The notes under the pieces were generated by a model. The model saw only the letters and a list, made by a program, of their open reading frames with translations. It did not search any database and was not told the DNA's origin. Source: an uncultured Actinomyces sp. (GTDB taxonomy: Bacteria > Actinomycetota > Actinomycetes > Actinomycetales > Actinomycetaceae). Taken from it: a stretch of DNA of 5,081 nucleotides. Below are positions 1 to 5,081 of the stretch, in pieces; positions within the stretch are counted from its first letter, which is position 1, and the number at the start of each line of letters is the position of its first letter. Location: NCBI GenBank assembly GCA_900556405.1, contig USPB01000149.1:1-5081 (forward strand), written 5' to 3'. The translations under genes and the position numbers were made by a program.

Positions 1-20
1 GCGGGTGGCACAATCGGAGT

Positions 21-623
21 ATGACGACTGACGGACCGTGGCTCGTCGTCGGGTTAGGTAACCCCGGCGCGCAGTATGCCTCCACCCGACACAATGTCGG
101 GTACTTGACCCTCGACGTGCTCGCCTCGCGCGGCGGTGCGACCCTGACGTCGCACCGCTCGCGCACGCACACCGCCGACGTGCGCCTCGGGATCGGCCCC
201 GGCGGAGTGCCCGGTCCCCGCGTGGTCCTGGCCCGCTCCGACAGCTACATGAACACGTCCGGCGGGCCGATCAGCGCGCTCGCATCCTTCCTGAAGATCC
301 CGCCCTCGCGCATCCTCGTCATCCATGACGACATGGATTTGCCCGCGCACACGCTGCGCCTCAAGGTCGGCGGGGGAGAAGGCGGCCATAACGGCCTGAA
401 GTCCCTCAGCCAACATCTGGGCACGCGCGACTACGCCCGCCTGCGTATCGGCGTGGGGCGCCCGCTGGGGCGCATGGACCCCGCTGACTACGTGCTGGGT
501 GCCCTGCCCACGAAGGAACGCCCCGACTGGGACGTCACCTTCGAGCAGGCCGCTGACGTTGTCGAAGACATCGTCACCAAGGGATTCGCTCCCACCCAGA
601 TGGCCCTGCACACCGGGTCCTGA
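21..623 (+). CDS. pth: Peptidyl-tRNA hydrolase (Pth), complete
   Basis: This cytoplasmic enzyme cleaves the ester bond between peptide and tRNA in peptidyl-tRNAs released from stalled ribosomes, returning the tRNA for reuse. The 200-residue product has the usual family length and all its signatures: VGLGNPG at 10-16 with N14, TRHNVG at 22-27 with the catalytic-type H24, YMN at 76-78 with N78, HDDMDLP at 102-108 with D103, and GGHNGLKS at 121-128 with N124. These match E. coli N10, H20, N68, D93 and N114 in identity and relative spacing. ATG 21 is chosen because it puts the first motif at the usual distance from the N-terminus. No other in-frame start codon lies in the 20 bases upstream, although that frame stays open to the window edge. 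The ribosome site is poor: GGAG at 16-19 is too close to the ATG, and GGGTGG at 3-8 is rather far. mfd follows after 57 nt on the same strand, so cotranscription is possible. Confidence 0.97.
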   Translation: MTTDGPWLVVGLGNPGAQYASTRHNVGYLTLDVLASRGGATLTSHRSRTHTADVRLGIGPGGVPGPRVVLARSDSYMNTSGGPISALASFLKIPPSRILVIHDDMDLPAHTLRLKVGGGEGGHNGLKSLSQHLGTRDYARLRIGVGRPLGRMDPADYVLGALPTKERPDWDVTFEQAADVVEDIVTKGFAPTQMALHTGS

Positions 624-629
624 ACAAGC

Positions 630-651
630 CGGCGCCCCGCGTTGGGCGCCG
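630..651 (+). other. GC-rich hairpin between pth and mfd
   Basis: A perfect 8-bp inverted repeat is seen, with arms CGGCGCCC (630-637) and GGGCGCCG (644-651) around a 6-nt loop. It begins 6 nt after the pth stop codon and ends 29 nt before the preferred mfd start. No T-tract follows, so it is not a classical intrinsic terminator. It could be a weak or U-less terminator, an mRNA-stabilising 3' structure for pth, or an attenuator that lowers read-through into mfd. The structure is certain as sequence; the role is inferred. Confidence 0.55.
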
Positions 652-668
652 CCGTGCACTCTCACCGC

Positions 669-674
669 GAAAGG
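669..674 (+). promoter_or_regulatory. Ribosome binding site that decides the mfd start
   Basis: GAAAGG lies 6 nt before GTG 681, a good Shine-Dalgarno distance. The two earlier in-frame start codons, TTG 642 and GTG 654, have no purine-rich site at a suitable distance. TTG 642 also lies inside the loop and arm of the preceding hairpin. This favours GTG 681. Confidence 0.75.
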
Positions 675-680
675 CAGCGC

Positions 681-3600
681 GTGCTACTCACTGGACTCCT
701 CCCGGACATCTCCACCGATCCCGCGATCGAGACGGCCACCGACTCCATCGAGGCGGGCCGTTCGGGCACGATCGTCGCTCCCGTTGGCATCAGGCCGCCC
801 CTCCTCGCGGCCGTCGCCTCGCGCGCGGCCACGCCGCTCGTCGTCCTCACGGCCACCGGGCGTGACGCCGAGTCGCTGACCAACGCCCTGGCCTCGTGGA
901 TCCCGGGCGTGGCCATGCTGCCCGCGTGGGAGACCCTGCCGCACGAGCGTCTGTCGCCCCAGGTCGACACGATGGCGCGTCGCATCGCGGTCCTGCGCCG
1001 CCTCGTCCACCCCATTCAGGGGGACGAGAGCGCGGGCCCGCTGTCCGTCCTCGTCGTGCCGATCCGCGCCTTCCTCCAGCCGATCATCTCAGGCCTGGCA
1101 GACCTCGAACCCGTGCGCGTGCGCGCCGGCGACATCCTCGACCTCACCGACGTGACGAACCGACTGGCCGAGCTCGGCTACGAGCGCGTCGACATGGTCG
1201 AAGGACGCGGCCAGATGAGCGTGCGCGGCGGTATTCTCGATGTCTTCCCGCCCCAGGAGCCTCACCCGCTGCGCGTCGAACTGTGGGGCGACGAAGTCGA
1301 CGACATCCGCGCCTTCTCCGTCTCCGACCAGCGAACCCTCGGCGAGGCCACCGACGGTCTGTGGGCTGTGCCCTGCCGCGAGCTCCTCCTCACCCAGGCT
1401 GTGCGCGCCCGCGCCCGCGAGGCCGCCGACCGCCTGCCCGGCGCCGCTGAGATGCTGACCCTCGCCGCCGAGGGAATCGCAGCCCCCGGCATCGAATCCC
1501 TCGCCCCGATTCTGGTCAGCGGCATGGAATCACTCCTCGACCTGCTGCCCACCGGTTCGCCGATCCTGGCCTCCGACCCCGAACGCATCCGCGCCCGCGC
1601 CGCCGACCTCGTCGCCACGACCGAGGAGTTCCTCGCCGCCGCGTGGAGCGCCGCCGCCGGAGGAGGCGATACACCGCTCGAGGCATCCAAGGCCTCGTTC
1701 CTGGACCTGTCCGACCTGTGGGGGAGTGGCACGCGCCCCTGGTGGGAACTCACCGACCTGCCGCCCGCCGACCTCGCCTCCGCGATCGACGAGGCCGAGG
1801 CTGGTTCACCCGCTGCGAACGGTCCCGCCCCCGTGGTCGTCTCGCCCACCCTCATGCGCGTGGGTGCCCGTGACGTGCACCCCTACCGCGGGGACTTCGC
1901 CCGCGCCGCCGCCGACCTGACCGACCTGGCCCGAGGCGGCTGGCGCATCGTCGTCACCACCGAAGGCCCCGGCCCGGGCCGACGCATCCGCTCCATCCTC
2001 ACCGACGCCTCGTGCCCGGCCGCGCTCGCGGACAACGTGGAGGCGAGCCCCGACCCCGGCCTCGTGACGATTACGACCGCGCAGGCCGGCGTCGGATTCG
2101 TCGCACCCCATCTCAAGATCGCGATCCTCACCGAAGGTGACCTCACCGGGCGCGCGGGCGCCTCCACGCGCGACATGCGACGCATGCCCTCGCGCAGGCG
2201 CAAGGGCGTGGACCCGCTCACTCTGCATCCAGGGGACTACATAGTCCATGACCAGCACGGCATCGGACGCTTCATCGAGCTGGTCTCCCGCACGATTGGG
2301 CGAGGAGACGCCGCATCCACGCGCGACTACCTCGTCATCGAATACGCGCCCTCCAAGCGCGGCCAGCCCGCCGACCGCCTCTTCGTCCCCACCGACGCGC
2401 TCGACCAGATCTCGAAGTACACCGGATCCGACGAGCCGTCCCTGACCAAGATGGGCGGCGCCGACTGGGCGAAGACCAAGGCGCGCGCGAAGAAGGCCGT
2501 CAACGAGGTCGCCAAGGAACTCATCCGCCTGTACGCCGTGCGCCAGCAGACCAAGGGGCACGCCTTCGGCCCCGACACCCCCTGGCAGCGCGAACTCGAA
2601 GACGCCTTCCCCTACGTCGAGACCCCCGACCAGCTCGTCACCATCGACGAGGTCAAGGCCGACATGGAAAAGCCCGTGCCCATGGACCGCCTGCTCACCG
2701 GCGACGTCGGCTACGGCAAGACCGAAATCGCCGTGCGCGCCGCGTTCAAGGCCATCCAGGACGGCTACCAGGTCGCGGTCCTCGTACCCACGACCCTGCT
2801 GGTCACCCAGCACGCCGAAACCTTCGCCGAGCGCTACGCCGGGTTCCCCGTACACATCGGCACCCTGTCGCGCTTCTCGACGCCGAAGGAAACCGAGGAG
2901 GTCAAGGCGGGCTTGGCCTCGGGCGAGGTCGACCTGGTGATCGGCACCCACTCGCTGCTGACCGGCACCGTCTCCTTCAAGAAGCTCGGCCTCGTCATCA
3001 TCGACGAGGAGCAGCGCTTCGGCGTCGAACACAAGGAGACCCTCAAGGCCCTGCGCACCGACGTGGACGTCCTGTCCATGTCCGCCACCCCCATCCCGCG
3101 TACCCTCGAGATGGCGATCTCCGGCATCCGCGAGATGTCGATTCTCCAGACCCCGCCAGAGGAGCGACAGCCGGTCCTGACCTTCGTCGGCGCCTACACG
3201 GACGCCCAGGTCAGCGCCGCGATCCGCCGCGAACTCCTGCGCGACGGACAGGTCTTCTACGTCCATAACCGCGTTGACTCGATCTCCTCGGTCGCGGCCC
3301 ACATCGCCGAGCTGGTCCCCGAGGCGCGCGTGCGCACCGCTCACGGCAAGATGAACGAGCATCAGCTTGAGGCCGTCATCCAGGACTTCTGGAATCACGA
3401 GTTCGATGTCCTCGTGTGCACGACCATCGTCGAAACCGGCCTGGACATCTCCAACGCGAACACGCTCATCGTGGACCGCGCCGACACCTTCGGTCTGTCT
3501 CAGCTCCACCAGCTGCGCGGGCGCGTCGGACGAGGCCGCGAACGCGCCTACGCGTACTTCTTCTACCCCGGCGACAAGGCGCTCACCGAGACCGCGCACG

Positions 3601-4265
3601 AGCGCCTCAAGACGATCGCCGCGAACACCGAGCTGGGCGCGGGCCTGGCGGTCGCTCAGCGAGACCTCGAGATCCGAGGCGCCGGCAACCTCCTGGGAGG
3701 CGCGCAGTCCGGCCACGTCGAAGGCGTCGGATTCGACCTGTACGTGCGCATGGTCTCCGACGCGGTCGCCGCCTACCGAGGCGACGCCCCGGCTGAAAAG
3801 ACGGACGTGCGCATGGACCTGCAGGTCGACGCGCACATCCCCGACGGCTACGTGCGCGGCGAGCGCCTGCGCCTCGAGGTCTACGCGAAGATCGCGGCCA
3901 TCTCCACGCCCGAACAGGAAGCGGACGTGCGCGAGGAACTCGTCGACCGCTACGGCCCCATCCCGCCCCAGGTCGACCTGCTCTTCGCCGTCGCGCGCCT
4001 GCGCGAGATCGTGCGCCGCGCAGGCATCGCCGAGGTCGTCACGCAGGGCAAGTACCTGCGCGTCTCCCCGGTCGAGCTGCGCGACTCCCAGGTGATGCGC
4101 CTCAAGCGCCTGCACCCCGGAACGGTCATCAAGGCGGCGGTCCGCCAGGTCCTCGTCCCGCTGCCCCTCACGTCGCGTGTCGGCGGGGCACCGCTCACCG
4201 ACGGCCCGCTCCTGGAGTGGGTGGAGACTCTGGTGACCAAGATTCTTGTGCCTTTTGGCGAGTAG
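681..4265 (+). CDS. mfd: Transcription-repair coupling factor Mfd, complete
   Basis: Mfd is a DNA translocase that pushes or dislodges RNA polymerase stalled at template lesions and recruits UvrA, starting transcription-coupled nucleotide excision repair. From GTG 681 the product is 1194 residues, normal for the family. In order: a UvrB-like module (about 1-320) with LPAWETLPHERLSP at 80-93 and VRGGILDVF at 181-189; its first nucleotide site is degenerate, with APVGIRPP at 33-40 and no GKT, as is normal in Mfd. A linker/D3 region spans about 383-505. The CarD/CdnL-type RNA polymerase interaction domain (about 512-582) has HPGDYIVHDQHGIGRF at 516-531. The SF2 translocase follows: FPYVETPDQ 643-651, Walker A GDVGYGKT 674-681, DEEQ 775-778, SATPIPRTL 801-809, TTIVETGLDI 914-923, QLRGRVGR 944-951, then the TRG motif RDLEIRGAGNLLG 994-1006. 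The C-terminal regulatory domain runs from about 1045 to the end. All motor motifs are intact and I see no frameshift. Confidence 0.98.
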   Translation: MLLTGLLPDISTDPAIETATDSIEAGRSGTIVAPVGIRPPLLAAVASRAATPLVVLTATGRDAESLTNALASWIPGVAMLPAWETLPHERLSPQVDTMARRIAVLRRLVHPIQGDESAGPLSVLVVPIRAFLQPIISGLADLEPVRVRAGDILDLTDVTNRLAELGYERVDMVEGRGQMSVRGGILDVFPPQEPHPLRVELWGDEVDDIRAFSVSDQRTLGEATDGLWAVPCRELLLTQAVRARAREAADRLPGAAEMLTLAAEGIAAPGIESLAPILVSGMESLLDLLPTGSPILASDPERIRARAADLVATTEEFLAAAWSAAAGGGDTPLEASKASFLDLSDLWGSGTRPWWELTDLPPADLASAIDEAEAGSPAANGPAPVVVSPTLMRVGARDVHPYRGDFARAAADLTDLARGGWRIVVTTEGPGPGRRIRSILTDASCPAALADNVEASPDPGLVTITTAQAGVGFVAPHLKIAILTEGDLTGRAGASTRDMRRMPSRRRKGVDPLTLHPGDYIVHDQHGIGRFIELVSRTIGRGDAASTRDYLVIEYAPSKRGQPADRLFVPTDALDQISKYTGSDEPSLTKMGGADWAKTKARAKKAVNEVAKELIRLYAVRQQTKGHAFGPDTPWQRELEDAFPYVETPDQLVTIDEVKADMEKPVPMDRLLTGDVGYGKTEIAVRAAFKAIQDGYQVAVLVPTTLLVTQHAETFAERYAGFPVHIGTLSRFSTPKETEEVKAGLASGEVDLVIGTHSLLTGTVSFKKLGLVIIDEEQRFGVEHKETLKALRTDVDVLSMSATPIPRTLEMAISGIREMSILQTPPEERQPVLTFVGAYTDAQVSAAIRRELLRDGQVFYVHNRVDSISSVAAHIAELVPEARVRTAHGKMNEHQLEAVIQDFWNHEFDVLVCTTIVETGLDISNANTLIVDRADTFGLSQLHQLRGRVGRGRERAYAYFFYPGDKALTETAHERLKTIAANTELGAGLAVAQRDLEIRGAGNLLGGAQSGHVEGVGFDLYVRMVSDAVAAYRGDAPAEKTDVRMDLQVDAHIPDGYVRGERLRLEVYAKIAAISTPEQEADVREELVDRYGPIPPQVDLLFAVARLREIVRRAGIAEVVTQGKYLRVSPVELRDSQVMRLKRLHPGTVIKAAVRQVLVPLPLTSRVGGAPLTDGPLLEWVETLVTKILVPFGE

Positions 4266-4285
4266 TGCCTGTGGTGGAATACACT
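4255..4285 (+). promoter_or_regulatory. Candidate promoter for the lipoprotein gene
   Basis: TACACT at 4280-4285 fits the TAnnnT pattern of a housekeeping -10 box. TTGGCG at 4255-4260 is a weak -35 candidate, at a long 19-nt spacing and overlapping the last mfd codons. Transcription would begin near 4291-4293, giving a leader of about 33 nt before GTG 4326. An imperfect dyad, CCTGTG (4268-4273) and CACTGG (4282-4287), overlaps the -10. The evidence is modest; the gene may instead be read from the mfd transcript. Confidence 0.35.
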
Positions 4286-4310
4286 GGTCCTATTGCGTCG
4301 CAACACATCT

Positions 4311-4319
4311 GAGGAAGGA
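4311..4319 (+). promoter_or_regulatory. Strong Shine-Dalgarno that decides the lipoprotein start
   Basis: GAGGAAGGA ends 6 nt before GTG 4326. It lies downstream of the in-frame TTG at 4293, so it cannot serve that codon, and it fixes GTG 4326 as the likely start. The resulting N-terminus, MRYTRQLATAALIV, is a proper signal peptide with basic residues before the hydrophobic core. Confidence 0.85.
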
Positions 4320-4325
4320 ACGCTC

Positions 4326-4919
4326 GTGCGCTACACACGCCAGCTCGCCACCGCCGCCCTGATCGTGGCCGCAGGACTGGGAATGGGGGCGTGCTCCGCC
4401 CATCCCGGCGCTGCCGTCGTCAGCTCGTCCGGCTCGTACTCCAACGAGGAGGTGGCGCAGGCCGCCCAGCAGATGTCTGTGCTCATGAATGGCCAGCAGA
4501 TTAGCGATTCGCAGATTCGCTCGCAGCTCGTGAACCTGCCGCTCCTGGAGGCCGCCGGTGCCTCTGTGGGTGCAGAAGTCTCCGACGAGCAGATCGACCA
4601 GATTGCCGCGCGCGCGTCCGAGCAGTTGGGGGATCAGTCTCTCGGCACGCTGGGTCCCGCCACCCGCGCAACCGTGAAGTCGATCCTGCTCACCCAGAAC
4701 CTCAACCAGGTCGCGCAGGCTGACCCCTCGGTCGTGCAGCAGCTCAACCAGGTCATCGCGCAGGCTCGCGACAGCTCTGACGTGCGCGTGAACCCGCGTT
4801 TCGTCCAGCCCTCGCTGGGCGGAGCGCAGGGTGCGACGACGCCGATGTTCGGCGATGCAGTCTCCGGTCAGAAGGACAACAACCTGGCGTCCCTCATGGG
4901 CGGAGGCAGCGCCAACTGA
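4326..4919 (+). CDS. Exported lipoprotein with SurA N-terminal-like domain
   Basis: The 197-residue product begins with a type II signal peptide: R2 and R5, a hydrophobic core at about 7-19, then MGAC with the only cysteine at C23. The lipobox is slightly unusual, with Met rather than Leu at -3. The mature protein is predicted to be lipid-anchored on the outer face of the membrane. Residues about 28-150 are mainly helical and rich in Q, A, E and S, with paired helices (SNEEVAQAAQQMSVLMNG, then VSDEQIDQIAARASEQLG). This resembles the SurA N-terminal chaperone segment. A DVRVNPRF motif at 152-159 recalls the VNPRYG-type ending of actinobacterial SurA-like lipoproteins. A Gly/Ser/Gln-rich tail follows. 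No parvulin PPIase domain is present, so a holdase-like role for exported proteins is inferred, not shown. It sits 60 nt behind mfd on the same strand, but its function need not relate to repair. Family assignment is by pattern recognition; the lipoprotein call is firmer than the SurA call. Confidence 0.85.
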   Translation: MRYTRQLATAALIVAAGLGMGACSAHPGAAVVSSSGSYSNEEVAQAAQQMSVLMNGQQISDSQIRSQLVNLPLLEAAGASVGAEVSDEQIDQIAARASEQLGDQSLGTLGPATRATVKSILLTQNLNQVAQADPSVVQQLNQVIAQARDSSDVRVNPRFVQPSLGGAQGATTPMFGDAVSGQKDNNLASLMGGGSAN

Positions 4920-4925
4920 CGGACG

Positions 4926-4943
4926 TGTGAGTATTCGCTCACA
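4926..4943 (+). promoter_or_regulatory. Perfect palindrome TGTGAG-N6-CTCACA, candidate operator
   Basis: TGTGAG (4926-4931) and CTCACA (4938-4943) form a perfect 6-bp dyad around TATTCG, 7 nt after the lipoprotein stop. As DNA it looks like a binding site for a dimeric regulator. As RNA it could form a short hairpin, but it has no T-tract and the stem is modest for this GC content. Its right arm coincides with the -35 box of a candidate promoter, which favours an operator. The regulator is unknown. Confidence 0.45.
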
Positions 4944-4966
4944 GTGCTCTCGGCAGGGACTAATGT
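4938..4966 (+). promoter_or_regulatory. Candidate promoter for the gene starting at 5041
   Basis: CTCACA (4938-4943) matches 4 of 6 bases of TTGACA. After a 17-nt spacer comes TAATGT (4961-4966), which fits TAnnnT. Transcription would start near 4972-4974, giving a leader of about 68 nt before ATG 5041. The lipoprotein gene ends upstream and the gap of 121 nt is the longest in the window, which is consistent with a separate promoter here. Sequence match alone is weak evidence. Confidence 0.35.
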
Positions 4967-4988
4967 CGCTTGTCCGGGCACAAAAGTC

Positions 4989-5002
4989 GGGGCGAAAGCC
5001 CC
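4989..5002 (+). other. GNRA-tetraloop hairpin in the leader
   Basis: GGGGC (4989-4993) and GCCCC (4998-5002) form a perfect 5-bp stem closed by a GAAA tetraloop, a very stable RNA fold. The following bases (ACACAACACAAC) are unpaired and A/C-rich with no T-tract. It may be a U-less terminator for the lipoprotein transcript or a structural element of the downstream leader. Confidence 0.5.
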
Positions 5003-5016
5003 ACACAACACAACGT

Positions 5017-5034
5017 CCCCCTCGCCGGGGGTGA
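5017..5034 (+). promoter_or_regulatory. Hairpin enclosing a near-consensus Shine-Dalgarno
   Basis: CCCCC (5017-5021) can pair with GGGGG (5027-5031) around a TCGCC loop; outer GTC (5015-5017) and GAC (5033-5035) can instead extend a register with a one-base bulge. The right arm belongs to GGGGGTGA (5027-5034), which differs from the ideal GGAGGTGA by one base that can still form a G-U pair with 16S rRNA. It ends 6 nt before ATG 5041. The ribosome site would therefore be masked when the hairpin forms. Confidence 0.55.
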
Positions 5035-5040
5035 CCACAT

Positions 5041-5081
5041 ATGGCGGTCCGTATTACCGTTGTACTGACCGCTTCCACGCA
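5041..5081 (+). CDS. Partial gene, 5' end only; possibly MazG
   Basis: An ATG at 5041 opens a frame reading MAVRITVVLTAST to the window edge, 13 whole codons. In-frame TGA at 5032-5034 closes the frame upstream, and the strong GGGGGTGA Shine-Dalgarno is 6 nt away, so the start is well supported although the gene is cut off. The RITVVLTAS pattern resembles the first strand of the N-terminal region of actinobacterial MazG-type NTP pyrophosphohydrolases, which often begin with a basic residue, hydrophobic strand and T/S. MazG is also a known neighbour in mfd-SurA-like regions. Thirteen residues cannot settle this. It does not look like enolase, which starts with an AREILDSRGNPT-type motif within its first twenty or so residues. 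The alternative GTG at 5031 lies inside the Shine-Dalgarno and is unlikely. Confidence 0.55.
   Translation, partial: MAVRITVVLTAST

Noticed and set aside
499..879. 126-codon plus-strand frame bridging pth and mfd
   Set aside because: The product is mostly Pro/Ser/Arg, the typical shifted-frame translation of GC-rich coding DNA, and it overlaps two well-supported genes.
1806..4115. 769-codon open frame on the minus strand opposite mfd
   Set aside because: It lies wholly antisense to a clear Mfd. Its D/G/V/H/A-rich composition is what GC-rich codon bias produces in the complementary frame, and no domain is recognisable.
4293..4325. TTG 4293 as the start of the lipoprotein
   Set aside because: It would put the Shine-Dalgarno inside the coding sequence and add 11 polar residues, including two glutamates, before the signal peptide.
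4926..4943. CRP/GlxR binding site
   Set aside because: The half-sites TGTGA and TCACA are present but are separated by 8 bases instead of the 6 these regulators need, so only an unassigned palindrome is reported.
4831..5034. 67-codon plus-strand frame at the end of the lipoprotein gene
   Set aside because: It is Arg-rich, out of frame with the real gene, ends in the Shine-Dalgarno of the next gene, and matches nothing known to me.
4290..5078. 262-codon open frame on the minus strand across the lipoprotein gene and its downstream gap
   Set aside because: It mirrors a gene with a strong ribosome site and signal peptide. The translation shows no recognisable family and would need to read through the palindrome and hairpins.
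1..5081. CRISPR array, tRNA or rRNA gene, insertion sequence, or a new defence or mobile system
   Set aside because: No spaced direct repeats, no cloverleaf or rRNA-like segment, no transposase or terminal repeats, and no base-composition break are seen. The window is almost filled by housekeeping genes.

Overview
The window is very GC-rich (about two thirds G+C by eye), uses G/C-ending codons heavily, and reads entirely on the + strand. The proteins have an actinobacterial character: an Mfd with an N-terminal pattern like those of actinomycetes, and a SurA-type lipoprotein directly behind it. An Actinomyces/Schaalia-like host is my best guess. That is inference from gene content and style, not from a marker gene.

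Layout: (1) 21-623, pth, peptidyl-tRNA hydrolase, complete. (2) 624-680, a short gap holding a strong GC hairpin and the ribosome binding site of the next gene. (3) 681-4265, mfd, the transcription-repair coupling factor, complete, with all expected domains. (4) 4266-4325, a 60-nt gap with a candidate promoter and a strong Shine-Dalgarno. (5) 4326-4919, a small lipoprotein with a SurA N-terminal-like chaperone segment and no PPIase domain. (6) 4920-5040, a 121-nt gap with a perfect palindrome that overlaps a candidate -35 box, then two GC hairpins; the second contains a near-consensus Shine-Dalgarno. (7) 5041 to the window edge, the first 13 codons of another gene, possibly mazG.

These are mostly housekeeping functions. 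Pth recycles peptidyl-tRNA from aborted translation. Mfd removes stalled RNA polymerase and recruits UvrA. The lipoprotein probably works on exported proteins outside the membrane. If the last gene is MazG, it would remove non-canonical NTPs. The order pth-mfd-SurA-like-(mazG) is a conserved type of actinobacterial neighbourhood, so no new multi-gene system is visible here. The part most worth a second look is the 121-nt leader before the last gene, where promoter, palindrome, hairpins and a sequestered ribosome binding site lie together.
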